NCBI GenBank assembly: GCA_021776915.1
Contig: JAIQZU010000070.1
Span: 1-45,164 of the forward strand
Reading direction: 5' to 3'
Source: Candidatus Scalindua sp.
GTDB lineage: Bacteria > Planctomycetota > Brocadiia > Brocadiales > Scalinduaceae
Length of the DNA stretch: 45,164 nt
Shown: piece by piece, positions 27,126-35,465 of the stretch
Layout of the letters: every line of letters begins with the position of its first letter
Numbering within the stretch: the first letter of the stretch is position 1
Notes under the pieces: generated by a model
Databases searched by the model: none
What the model was told of the DNA's origin: nothing
What the model saw: the letters and a program-made list of their open reading frames with translations, nothing else
Made by a program: the position numbers and the translations under genes

Positions 27126-28370
27126 ATGCCGCCAATTTTACAGGATTTACAGGATGTTCTGCGTGGTTTTAAGATGACGCTTGATTTTAACAAACTGTTT
27201 TCTGCGTTTGTTGGTATTATTCTCAGTGTAATCTGGGTACTAGTGATTCTCGCCTTTGCTTCTGCTTTTAAGTTAGTTGATTTCAGTCCGTTTGAATTGA
27301 TCACCGGCTTTCTGCTTTCACCAAGATTTGGCTTATGTAGTTTAATTCGTACCCTTTTTTCAGCAATACAAACTGTTGACTGGGGAGAGTATGCGGCCCT
27401 GCTTGTTTTGATTTTGGGATTATTAGCGATTTGGTCAGTTTTTGCCGGATCTATTACTCGCCTGGCGGCTGTAGAATTTGCTAAAGGTGAGAAATCAGGA
27501 ATAAAAGATTCTCTTGCTTTTTCTGTAAAAAAGTTTTGGTCATATTTTTGGTGTCCTATTACACCTGTTCTGGGGGCGTTATTCTTTATTGCCTGTAATG
27601 TTATAGGCGGTCTCTTGGGCCAAATCAAGTTTGCAGGCGAGATTGCTGTTGCAATTGGTTTTCCGTTGGCTATTCTTTCGGGGTTTCTGATTGTCTTTAT
27701 AGTTGTTATTGGCATTATAGGATTCCTCCTGATGTATCCTACCATAAGTGCTGAGGGTTCTGATACTTTTGATGCAATGAGCCGTGCTTATAGTTACGTG
27801 CTTTCAAGACCGGCACATTTCCTTTCATTATTGATCAGTATTTTAGTATGCGGCGTTATCCTGACTTTCTTTGCAAGCCTTGGCGCTTGTCTTGTTATGA
27901 AGACTACATACTGTACTGTTGGAATAGGAATGGGAGACAAATTCGACACTATAAGGGCCTTTATATCCGGATTGGGTAGTGGTGGGACATCAATTGAACC
28001 ACTTGGCCCTACATCAATGAAGTTTGCTGCCTTAATGATGATGTTATATATAGTTTTGGTTAAGGTGGCGGTTGGAAGCATAATAGTTGCGTTTGCTGGT
28101 TCTGCAAGTACTATTGCTTATTTAATCTTGAGAAAGGATGTTGATGGCACAGAATTGTTTGATGTCTATATAGAAGAAGAGGAAGTAGTGCCAGAGACAA
28201 AGGAAAATGATAAAGACGCCGAGACCTCAGGTGCGAAGGAAGAGAAAACCGCAGAAGTAAAGGCGCCTGAAAAGCCTGAACCGAAGCCGGAGAAGCCAAA
28301 GGTTGATGAAAAAAAACCGTCAGATGAATCATCTGGTGGTAATGGGTCATCGTCTGAAAAGCCTGAATAA
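27126..28370 (+). CDS. Multi-pass membrane protein with Pro/Lys/Glu-rich tail
   Basis: A 414-residue membrane protein preceded by an AAGAAAGGGG ribosome site. It has about six hydrophobic segments (about 26-48, 88-108, 140-165, 180-207, 235-258, 290-320). It includes a conserved-looking amphipathic segment (EGSDTFDAMSRAYSYVLSRP, about 214-233). The last 60 residues are disordered and rich in Glu, Lys and Pro (EKPEPKPEKPKVDEKK). Proteins with this plan and the AYSYVLSRP-like motif are common in planctomycetes, but no function is known to me. It stands alone between the chaperone operon and der. Confidence 0.7.
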   Translation: MPPILQDLQDVLRGFKMTLDFNKLFSAFVGIILSVIWVLVILAFASAFKLVDFSPFELITGFLLSPRFGLCSLIRTLFSAIQTVDWGEYAALLVLILGLLAIWSVFAGSITRLAAVEFAKGEKSGIKDSLAFSVKKFWSYFWCPITPVLGALFFIACNVIGGLLGQIKFAGEIAVAIGFPLAILSGFLIVFIVVIGIIGFLLMYPTISAEGSDTFDAMSRAYSYVLSRPAHFLSLLISILVCGVILTFFASLGACLVMKTTYCTVGIGMGDKFDTIRAFISGLGSGGTSIEPLGPTSMKFAALMMMLYIVLVKVAVGSIIVAFAGSASTIAYLILRKDVDGTELFDVYIEEEEVVPETKENDKDAETSGAKEEKTAEVKAPEKPEPKPEKPKVDEKKPSDESSGGNGSSSEKPE

Positions 28371-28784
28371 AAAATTTGTCTTGTTAAATGATTTGTAATT
28401 TAGCGCCCTTTATGTATCTTGGATAAACGCTTAGAGCGCCAAAGTTGCCAACATGTTGTCGTTGTTTTGTAAGTTCTTGAAGCTTCATAAGTTAAAATCC
28501 GAAATAAGAATATCGAAACACGAAACAAATTCAAATAACAGAAATTCTAATATCTCAAACCAGGCATCGCAAGGTATTGAATTTGAAGAATTGGGATTTT
28601 GATATTGTTTGTAATTTCGTGCTTCGGATTTAGGATTTCCAGTTTATCTGGGTTAGGGTGAAGAGGATTAATAATCTAAATACATAGATTGCTTTGAAAC
28701 TTTTTCAGAAATTTTCCAGTATTCCAAAAGATGTTCATCAAATCTATTGGATTTATCATAAATAATAATGTTTAGGCCCTGGTA
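28371..28784. repeat. Gap containing AT-rich palindromic repeat (28495-28631)
   Basis: Outer ends AAATCCGAA (28495-28503) and TTCGGATTT (28623-28631) are perfect inverted repeats. Between them are long imperfectly matching arms (AATATCGAAACACGAAACAAATTC against the complement of the right side). A second member of this ATCCGAA/ATATCGAA family is at 34572-34725. The rest of the gap shows nothing else. Confidence 0.55.
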
Positions 28785-30152
28785 ATGTTTCTTCCCATAG
28801 TAACCATCGTAGGAAGGCCTAATGTTGGTAAGTCTTCTCTCCTGAATTGCTTAGCCAAAAAGCGCATTTCAATTGTTGATTCAATGAGCGGCGTAACCAG
28901 GGACAGAGTGTCCATAGAGATTGAACACGAAGGGCATCTGTTTGAGCTTATTGATACCGGCGGCATTGGTATAACAGATATTGAAGATATTGCTCACGAG
29001 GTCGAGGTTCAGATCGAAATAGCACTTCAGAAGGCAAACCTGATTCTCTTCGTTGTTGATGTCCGCGACGGGATCACACCATTAGACGTTGAGGTTGCAG
29101 TAAGACTGCGAAAAGTCAAAAAACCACTCCTTCTCGTTGTTAATAAATGTGACGATCCAAAGTTTGATATTCAGGCGGGGGAGTTTTTCAAGTTAGGTCT
29201 TGGCGAACCTTTACCGGTATCCGCATTGCAAAGATACGGAAGGGTGGATCTTCTGGACAGGATTGTTTCTACTTTCCCTGAGATAGATACAAAACCTGTG
29301 AAAACAGATTCGTTAATGAAGATTGCTATTGTAGGGAAGAGGAATGCGGGAAAATCTACATTAATAAATACGCTTGCTCAAGAGGAAAGGGTTATCGTCA
29401 GTGAGATTCCCGGTACTACAAGAGATTCTGTTGATGTGAAGTTTGAAATAGATGGGAAGAAATTTATTGCAATTGATACGGCAGGAATAAGAAAAAAGAA
29501 GCAAATTCAGGGTTCTATAGAATTTTATGGTATGGTCAGGGTGGAGAGATCAATCCGCCGTGCCGATGTTGTAATCTTGTTAATTGACGCACCCAGGGAG
29601 ATATCTCAGGTAGACAAGAAAATCGGTGATTACATCAAAACACAATTTAAGCCATGTTTGCTGGTTGTAAGCAAATGGGATCTCGCAGAAGACATCGAAA
29701 TCGAGAAATTTATTAAATATGTTCATGCCAGCTTACCCGGTCTGCATTTTGCCCCTTTGTCATTTATAAGCTCATTCAGCGGTGAAAATATAATCGAGAC
29801 TATTGAGTTGGCACAGGAATTATATAAGCAGGCGAATACGCGAGTCTCTACAGCAGAACTTAATAATGTTCTCGAACACGCATTTACACGCCATCGCCCG
29901 ACAAAGAGGAAATCTAAAATATCAAAGGTTTATTATGCTACACAGGTATCGGTTTGTCCTCCGACTTTTGTATTGTTCGTTAACGACAAAAGACTTTTTA
30001 ATTCAGATTATGAACGGTACCTGTCAAACCAGTTGCGGGATAATCTTCCTTTTAGCGAAATACCTCTTAAGTTTTACTTCAGGCCTAAAAAACGAGATGC
30101 AAAGATTGGCGCTGCAGAACAAAAAGATCTGGGTGGCAGAAGGAGGCGATGA
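28785..30152 (+). CDS. der: Ribosome assembly GTPase Der (EngA)
   Basis: A 455-residue protein with two tandem GTPase domains and a KH-like C-terminus, the Der layout. Domain 1 has GRPNVGKS, the T of GVTRDR, DTGG and NKCD. Domain 2 has GKRNAGKST (usual GRPNVGKS altered to KRNAGKS), PGTTRD, DTAG and SKWD. The C-terminal part includes KISKVYYATQVSVCPPTFVLFVN and PLKFYFRPK. Der acts in 50S ribosome maturation. It ends in a basic RRRR tail. The next gene is convergent, 38 bases away. Confidence 0.95.
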   Translation: MFLPIVTIVGRPNVGKSSLLNCLAKKRISIVDSMSGVTRDRVSIEIEHEGHLFELIDTGGIGITDIEDIAHEVEVQIEIALQKANLILFVVDVRDGITPLDVEVAVRLRKVKKPLLLVVNKCDDPKFDIQAGEFFKLGLGEPLPVSALQRYGRVDLLDRIVSTFPEIDTKPVKTDSLMKIAIVGKRNAGKSTLINTLAQEERVIVSEIPGTTRDSVDVKFEIDGKKFIAIDTAGIRKKKQIQGSIEFYGMVRVERSIRRADVVILLIDAPREISQVDKKIGDYIKTQFKPCLLVVSKWDLAEDIEIEKFIKYVHASLPGLHFAPLSFISSFSGENIIETIELAQELYKQANTRVSTAELNNVLEHAFTRHRPTKRKSKISKVYYATQVSVCPPTFVLFVNDKRLFNSDYERYLSNQLRDNLPFSEIPLKFYFRPKKRDAKIGAAEQKDLGGRRRR

Positions 30153-30190
30153 TTGCTTTTCTTCTGTAGAGGTTGAGCAACTAAATTACT

Positions 30191-31357
30191 TTACGTCAGT
30201 TTATAGTCTCCTCCTTTTCTTCCCCTTAATCTTGACAGAAGTTCCCTCCTCAATCCCCAGGCGGTTACATCCGGTCCGGCTCCGGGTGATTCTATAATAT
30301 ATTTATTGTCACCATTAAAAATATCTGTCTCCACAATGATTTTGTTTGAGGAACCTTTCAGGTTTCCCAGTGGAGAGCCGGGCAGAACTTCTCTCAGGCC
30401 AACTTTAAAAATAGTGTCGCCATTCTCGTTTAGATTAAAGTTGGCAACATATCTTAATGTTTTTCCTTTACCCTTAGCGGAAGCAAATTTATCTTTTATT
30501 TCCTGATCGGCGTCTTTTACCGATTCCATAAACTCGTTTACGTCTTCAATATTTAAGAAAGACTCATCAATGAATCCTTCCAAATCTATGTCTGACATTG
30601 TAACCTCATGTCCGAATGTTCTGGCGCAGATTATCAGCTTTCTGGCAACGTCCAGACCGTTCAGGTCATCTCTCGGATGCGGTTCGGTGTAACCCATTTT
30701 TTTTGCATCATTCAGTATTTGGGAGAAACTCCTTTCACCTTTTTCCAGTTCAGCACATAAATACCCCAGGGTTCCGGAAAAACACGCTTCTATCTTCTTT
30801 ATAATTTCCGAAGTATCATAGTAGTCGAGTAAATTAGATACAGCATTTGCCCCGGCCATGACAGTACAACGAAATCCATACCTTTCCCTGAACCTGGTAA
30901 GTTCTCTGAATACTTTGGTTGAGTAAATGGAGAGCGGGTTTTTGTTGGCAGTTATTATACTTTCCTCCGAGTCATTGATTACCTTAAGATGGAAATCTCT
31001 TAAATCATCCTTGCCGGCGGTAAGGTCAACAAAAACAACGTCACCGGACATTCCCATATCTTCAATTAATTCTAATAGTTCTGCCAGATTATCGTATTCA
31101 CGGTATTGGTCTAGACCTTGCATATAGTCATTAAATGCCTCTTTTGAATGTTTCCATTTGTCAACATTTTCAGGATTCTTCTGTATCTCCAACCCCTGTT
31201 TGTTAAACCAGTAACCCTTACTGTTTGTCAGCGCTATTATGTTAGTAGGATTTAGATGCTTATTGGACGAAGCGGTATCATGTTGGATAACCTGGGAAAG
31301 AAATTCTCTGCCAACATTGCCGCTTCCACCCAATATAATCACATTTTGATCAGCCAT
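30191..31357 (-). CDS. Homoserine dehydrogenase-like protein (ThrA-type catalytic domain)
   Basis: A 388-residue NAD(P)-dependent enzyme. N-terminal ILGGSGNVGRE (8-18) is the Rossmann loop, TANKNPLS is the catalytic-site lysine segment, and FSGTLGYLCAELEKGERSF with the following DAKKMGYTEPHPRDDLNGLDVARKL is diagnostic for homoserine dehydrogenase. It reduces aspartate semialdehyde to homoserine. It lacks both the aspartokinase domain of ThrA and the C-terminal ACT domain of many monofunctional enzymes, so feedback control by threonine through ACT is not expected. The usual GTxN at the first loop is GGSGN. It is followed at 38 bases by convergent der. Confidence 0.85.
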   Translation of the reverse strand: MADQNVIILGGSGNVGREFLSQVIQHDTASSNKHLNPTNIIALTNSKGYWFNKQGLEIQKNPENVDKWKHSKEAFNDYMQGLDQYREYDNLAELLELIEDMGMSGDVVFVDLTAGKDDLRDFHLKVINDSEESIITANKNPLSIYSTKVFRELTRFRERYGFRCTVMAGANAVSNLLDYYDTSEIIKKIEACFSGTLGYLCAELEKGERSFSQILNDAKKMGYTEPHPRDDLNGLDVARKLIICARTFGHEVTMSDIDLEGFIDESFLNIEDVNEFMESVKDADQEIKDKFASAKGKGKTLRYVANFNLNENGDTIFKVGLREVLPGSPLGNLKGSSNKIIVETDIFNGDNKYIIESPGAGPDVTAWGLRRELLSRLRGRKGGDYKLT

Positions 31358-31413
31358 GTTTTATTTACTCCGGGTTGTTAAAAATATTTATGCTAAGCTC
31401 CTAACGGTTTCGG

Positions 31414-32430
31414 CTACTCCTCGTTGTCGAAAACAGGATTGTCCAGAAAACCACTCAAGGCCAATGCACCCCCGGAATGGATCAGGAGTATATTTCCCTC
31501 TAATGACTGGTCTTGAATAGTATGTTTTGCTGTAATAAAAAGTTTGGCAGAATAAACAGGGTCCGTGAGAATCCCATCCTCTCTGGCAATACTCTTAATC
31601 TCGCTGAAGATTGTGCTATTGGTACTTCCAAATGACCTGGCAACCACAGGGTAGTAAAGTTTATATTCAGGAACCGATTTGATTGAAACCTGAAGGAAAT
31701 CCTCGGTATATTGAATTACCTGTCTTAGCCCTTTTTCAAAATCATCAAAAGAATCTGCCAGAATTACGTTATGAAATATTGTCTTTTTCCCTATAGCGGC
31801 AGCTCCTGCCAACAGAGATTGTGCAACCATCCCTGTACCGGAGTCTATAAAGATATGATCGAAAGTGACTCCGGATTCTTTTTCATTACGAAGAATATCA
31901 AAGAGAATGCTTAATGAACCAGGTAATGCCAGTCTATGATGGCCTCCCTCAGGAAGAACAAATATCTTGATTCCCTGATCCTTTCTTTTGTCTACATAAC
32001 TATTGATCTGGCTTTCACGCTCAATCCAATGTTGTCGAGTAATCCAGTGTATATCCTCATCGTCAACAAACAGTGAAAGCAGTTTTGAGTTACCCTGTTT
32101 GTGAGATGGGGGGCCTAGTAAGAAAGGTGTTATCTTAATACCATTTTCAGTCAGGGTCTGAGCGGCGGAAAGAACGTTGTTAGAATTTGCTCCGCCAATT
32201 ACGACGACCTCGTCAACCCCTTCTTGTTTTAATACAGGAATTATTGATGCGTGCTTACGCAACTTGGTTCCAGACACGCCAAAGCTGAGTTCATCATCCC
32301 GCTTAACCCATATATCAGAACGGCCAAACCACCGTAATCTATGGATGCGGCTCTGAAGATTAAAGGATTCGGCAGCGTCAAATCGGCACGCTTTTACGAT
32401 TTTATTATAAAATTCGTTATCCTGGATCAT
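31414..32430 (-). CDS. PLP-dependent D-cysteine desulfhydrase / ACC deaminase family protein
   Basis: A 338-residue fold-type II PLP enzyme. VKRDDELSFGVSGTKLRK places the PLP lysine at Lys56, and IGGANSNN replaces the usual GGxQSNH. LPEGGHHRLALPG is near mid-protein, SGTGMVAQSLLAG gives the phosphate loop, and DPVYSAK and HSGGALA close the active site. The family includes D-cysteine desulfhydrase and 1-aminocyclopropane-1-carboxylate deaminase. The Asn for Gln and the Asn for His in the SN(H) motif could change specificity. It is upstream of the homoserine dehydrogenase on the same strand (56-base gap), suggesting an amino-acid metabolism operon. Confidence 0.8.
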   Translation of the reverse strand: MIQDNEFYNKIVKACRFDAAESFNLQSRIHRLRWFGRSDIWVKRDDELSFGVSGTKLRKHASIIPVLKQEGVDEVVVIGGANSNNVLSAAQTLTENGIKITPFLLGPPSHKQGNSKLLSLFVDDEDIHWITRQHWIERESQINSYVDKRKDQGIKIFVLPEGGHHRLALPGSLSILFDILRNEKESGVTFDHIFIDSGTGMVAQSLLAGAAAIGKKTIFHNVILADSFDDFEKGLRQVIQYTEDFLQVSIKSVPEYKLYYPVVARSFGSTNSTIFSEIKSIAREDGILTDPVYSAKLFITAKHTIQDQSLEGNILLIHSGGALALSGFLDNPVFDNEE

Positions 32431-32437
32431 TATTATT

Positions 32438-32454
32438 CCCCCTTAAAAAGGGGG
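32438..32454 (-). promoter_or_regulatory. Hairpin occluding the ribosome site of the PLP enzyme
   Basis: CCCCCTT-AAA-AAGGGGG is a perfect 7-base stem. Read on the minus strand, the 3' arm (AAGGGGG) is the only Shine-Dalgarno for ATG 32430, 7 bases away. Folding would hide the site. It could also be an incidental short repeat of a type common in such genomes. Confidence 0.35.
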
Positions 32455-32546
32455 ATTTAAGTCCTCTGCGCTTTTTGTCCGGGGAAGGGGGTTGTGATTC
32501 CTTTTCCCATAACCGCAACTTACAACACGTAACTCGTAACCCATTT

Positions 32547-33236
32547 CTATACATTAAACCTGATCTCGATTATTTCATTTGGTTGGACAATATAATCACG
32601 GTCAACCAGTCTGGCCACCCCCTTTGACTTGCAGTCATTAAAGTTATGGCAATTCATGTAATCCTCAAAGCTGACAACGTCGCCCTTAATGAATCCACGC
32701 GCAAGGTCAGAATGTATCTTCTCCGCACATGCAATAATTTCCGACCCCTTTTCTACGAGCCAGGCATGCGACTCCTTGGGGCCGGATGTATAAAAGAACA
32801 TATAATTTGCTTTTTCTAGCGCTAATGCAATGATGGTGTTGATGTCCTCACTGCCTTCAATCTGGACTACAGGCTTGAAGCTGATAGGTGCTGTGGCGAT
32901 CATTATTTCTATTTCCTCATCATTGAATTCAACGTCGCAAAGGGGTATTTCCTGTTCCAACTGTTCGAGACACTTTGTCATTAATATTTTTTCTATGCCA
33001 TCTTCCAGTTTCGATAATCTGGTCTCAATCTTCTCAATGTCAAGAATCAAGATATCCAGAATTTTGCTTTTGGGAACTACAATAGCATCAGACTGCACAA
33101 ACTCGTCTTTTATAAATTCAGCAAAAAAAGGTGCAACCTTTTTGGCTTTGTCTTTCTCTTCCAGAGCAATAAGTGTTTCGTCTCTGTATTTTGTCTTTCC
33201 TTCCGGTAGGTCAATTCCCGTAAATCCTATTTTCAA
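32547..33236 (-). CDS. YchF/OLA1-like TGS-domain protein lacking the GTPase core
   Basis: The start is TTG 33236, supported by GGAGGA (33242-33247). The 229 residues match the last two-thirds of YchF/OLA1: LILDIEKIETRLSKLED is the post-GTPase helix, FFYTSGPKESHAWLVEKG opens the TGS (DUF933) domain, and EKIHSDLARGFIKGDVVSFEDY to DYIVQPNEIIEIRFNV closes it. Canonical YchF is about 363 residues with a G domain first. Here the N-terminus is only GFTGIDLPEGKTKYRD, a degenerate echo of GLPNVGKST, and the G2-G5 segments are gone. It cannot be a normal GTPase, but the frame is intact. It is an orphan gene near a palindromic element. Confidence 0.8.
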   Translation of the reverse strand: MKIGFTGIDLPEGKTKYRDETLIALEEKDKAKKVAPFFAEFIKDEFVQSDAIVVPKSKILDILILDIEKIETRLSKLEDGIEKILMTKCLEQLEQEIPLCDVEFNDEEIEIMIATAPISFKPVVQIEGSEDINTIIALALEKANYMFFYTSGPKESHAWLVEKGSEIIACAEKIHSDLARGFIKGDVVSFEDYMNCHNFNDCKSKGVARLVDRDYIVQPNEIIEIRFNV

Positions 33237-33368
33237 TTGTTTCCTCCTTCTATGGTGAATGCCGTGATTATGCTAAAAATATCAGTGTATTATCAAATAT
33301 TTGCGGAAATTGTCAAATTGTTATTGCTCTTTTTGCAGATTATATTTGTGTACTATTGATATTATCTA

Positions 33369-33509
33369 AATTGAGCGATTTCGTAGCCGCAACCTCAAAG
33401 CTGAGCTTAGCTCTGTGAGGTTGCGTAACTTACACAAATCCATCAGGTGATGTAAAACGTCCGCCTAGGCGGACGGCTACAACGGCATGTAGAATAAAAT
33501 CGCTCAATT
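33369..33509. repeat. 141-bp MITE-like nested palindrome
   Basis: Terminal inverted repeats of 12 bases are perfect (AATTGAGCGATT at 33369-33380, AATCGCTCAATT at 33498-33509). Inside are GTAGCCG / CGGCTAC (33383, 33474), a 9-base hairpin GCAACCTCA / TGAGGTTGC (33389-33397, 33416-33424) and a perfect 16-base palindrome GTCCGCCTAGGCGGAC (33459-33474). No target duplication is evident. It occupies the 328-base gap before the glycosylase gene; the rest of the gap shows nothing. Confidence 0.7.
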
Positions 33510-33564
33510 CAGGTATTATAAAAATTTTGCTTTTACTTTATGAGGTTTGTTAGAATAATAAACT

Positions 33565-34260
33565 ATGAATAAATCAAAAGTACTTGCTGAAATTTATGAT
33601 AGTCTGTTTAAATCATTTGGAAAGCAATATTGGTGGCCGGGAGATACCGGTTTCGAGGTAGTAATTGGGGCCATACTTACTCAAAATACAAATTGGACTA
33701 ATGTTGAAAAGGCTATTGAGAATCTAAAGGCGGCAAAGGTGTTTACGCCTAAAAAATTATATGAAATTGATATAGGGAAGCTTGCTGAACTTATAAAGCC
33801 CTCAGGATATTTTAATGTCAAAGCGAAAAGGCTCAAACACTTTATAGATTGGCTTTTTTCTAATTATAATGGCAACCTGTCAAGGTTGTTTAAACTGGAA
33901 TATGCGGTATTGCGTGAGGAGTTACTTTCCGTAAACGGTATAGGGAGAGAAACTGCAGATTCTATAATCTTGTATGCTGCTGAAAAGCCCACGTTTGTTG
34001 TTGACGCATACACGAAACGGGTCTTAGTCCGACATGGCTTAATTACTGAGGATTACGACTACGAGGCAATAAAGGCCGTTTTCGAAGACAACCTTCCCAA
34101 AAACTTGTCTTACTACAATGAATATCACGCCCTCATCGTAATGGTGGGGAAGCATTATTGTAAACCCAGAATGCAGTGTGAAGAGTGTCCGCTAGATAAT
34201 GTTCACCGCGGACTCAATAAGCGCAGGGAAAACAAGAGTGTCAAGGCAAACAGAAAATGA
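33565..34260 (+). CDS. Endonuclease III-like DNA glycosylase (COG2231 type)
   Basis: A 231-residue HhH-GPD base-excision repair protein. WWPGDTGFEVVIGAILTQNTNWTNVEKAI (23-51) is the hallmark of the COG2231 endonuclease III-related group. The helix-hairpin-helix is LLSVNGIGRETADSIIL (120-136) and the catalytic Asp is Asp147 (FVVDAYTKR). The lyase lysine of Nth (VGRKTA) is Glu here, so it should be a monofunctional glycosylase. C199, C205 and C208 match three of the four [4Fe-4S] ligands; the fourth is missing (DNVHRG follows). The base specificity is unknown; alkylated purine is possible by analogy with MagIII. Confidence 0.8.
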   Translation: MNKSKVLAEIYDSLFKSFGKQYWWPGDTGFEVVIGAILTQNTNWTNVEKAIENLKAAKVFTPKKLYEIDIGKLAELIKPSGYFNVKAKRLKHFIDWLFSNYNGNLSRLFKLEYAVLREELLSVNGIGRETADSIILYAAEKPTFVVDAYTKRVLVRHGLITEDYDYEAIKAVFEDNLPKNLSYYNEYHALIVMVGKHYCKPRMQCEECPLDNVHRGLNKRRENKSVKANRK

Positions 34261-34295
34261 AAGAGCAAAATAGGCAGTCAATGACCACTGGCATA

Positions 34296-34426
34296 CAGAC
34301 TGTGTCACAATGTCATTCTGAGGTTTTGGCCGAAGAACCTTGATTTTGTAACCTATTGTAAACATTAGATTCTTCACTTTGTTCAGAATGACATTAAGTG
34401 CGTTTTTATAATTGTGACACAGTCTG
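34296..34426. repeat. 131-bp MITE-like palindrome with 15-bp inverted ends
   Basis: Perfect 15-base terminal repeats (CAGACTGTGTCACAA at 34296-34310 and its complement at 34412-34426) enclose a second perfect pair, TGTCATTCTGA / TCAGAATGACA (34311-34321, 34383-34393). Imperfect CCGAAGAA / TTCTTC pairing lies further in. The TGTCATTCTGA...GAAGAA core is a style of repeat seen in many bacterial genomes. Together with the next repeat it fills most of the 538-base gene-free gap. Confidence 0.7.
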
Positions 34427-34571
34427 ATAGCTGGTGGTTTACTGTACGGATTAATTAAACGCAGAGCACGCAGAGATCCCGTAGAAATATTTAATGTGCG
34501 GCTAAGATGTTTATTGCCAGGAATAACCGTGGATGTTAATATTATTGATATGGGTAAGGAGTGGAAAGTAT

Positions 34572-34725
34572 GAAATATCCGAATATCGAATATCTAAATC
34601 CGAAACAATACCGAAATCCGAATTCTGAAAATTTAAAACAGAATGTTTCTTTTAAGTAGTTTTGATCATTTGAATTTAAATTATTCAAATTTGTTTCTCA
34701 TTTCGAGCTTTGTATTTTGAATTTG
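34572..34725. repeat. AT-rich palindromic repeat, second member
   Basis: The left part is a run of ATCCGAA / ATATCGAA / AAATCCGAAAC motifs. The right part (about 34660-34725) carries loosely complementary TTTGAATTT, ATTCAAATTTG and TTTCGAGC blocks. It resembles 28495-28631 in vocabulary and layout. The ends are imperfect, so the boundaries are approximate. Confidence 0.5.
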
Positions 34726-34798
34726 TCTTCATTAAAACAAAAACCATGCTGAAATAATAAATTTTACAGAGCATTATCGTGAAGGACAAAACATAGCG

Positions 34799-35338
34799 AT
34801 GGACATAATAGTAGATGGTTATAACGTTATATTCAAAGTCCCCGAACTGGGGTATAGTACCGAGAAATGTGATATAGAGATTTTGCGTAATAGATTTCTT
34901 GCCCTACTTGAGCAGTATAAAGAAAAGAGAAAGCACAAGTTAATAGTAGTGTTTGATGGCAAAGGTCATGGTAATTCATCCGAGGCAAGAGCGGCGGGCA
35001 TAGATGTAGTTTTTTCCAGACACGACCTTGATGCAGATGAGGAAATCAAGAGGATGGTTTGTAATAGTGAAAACCCCAGACACGTTACTGTAATTACTGC
35101 CGACAGAGATATCGAGCAGTATGTAAAGAAATACGGTTGCAAGGTTGTAGAACCAATGGCTTTTTATAGAGATATGAAAAAGAAAGTTGCGCGTTTACAG
35201 GCCTCTGAGAGCGACGGCAGGTTATTTAACAAGGAGGAAGGTGACGAGCCGGCAAGCAAGTACCTGGGCCCCTCGAAGAAAGAGGCGGAATACTGGTTAA
35301 AGGTGTTTTCCGGTAAACAGGAAAATGATAAAAGCTGA
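34799..35338 (+). CDS. YacP-like NYN-domain ribonuclease
   Basis: A 179-residue NYN/PIN-like protein. MDIIVDGYNVIF gives the first catalytic Asp and the G-Y-N signature. VVFDGKGHGNSS, FSRHDLDADEEIKRM and VITADRDIEQYVKKYG carry the other acidic metal ligands. This is the YacP family, whose Bacillus member (Rae1) cleaves mRNA at the ribosome. The Lys/Glu-rich C-terminal third is likely a flexible extension. The ATG directly follows an A-rich leader (AAGGACAAAAC) that may serve as a weak ribosome site. Confidence 0.85.
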   Translation: MDIIVDGYNVIFKVPELGYSTEKCDIEILRNRFLALLEQYKEKRKHKLIVVFDGKGHGNSSEARAAGIDVVFSRHDLDADEEIKRMVCNSENPRHVTVITADRDIEQYVKKYGCKVVEPMAFYRDMKKKVARLQASESDGRLFNKEEGDEPASKYLGPSKKEAEYWLKVFSGKQENDKS

Positions 35339-35370
35339 GTCCATGCATAGGAATTTCAATGTTGGTAGCA

Positions 35371-35414
35371 CTTCGACTTCGCTCAGTGTGACGTCATCCT
35401 GAGCGGAGTCGAAG
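35371..35414. repeat. Short inverted repeat before xer
   Basis: CTTCGACTTCGCTCAG (35371-35386) pairs with CTGAGCGGAGTCGAAG (35399-35414) with one mismatch and a 12-base loop. The CTTCGACT...CTGAGCG wording is typical of dispersed repeats in related genomes. Confidence 0.5.
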
Positions 35415-35465
35415 GATAGTCTTTTGCGTGCGGATTTGTATTTTATCTTAAGGAAGAGATGTCTG

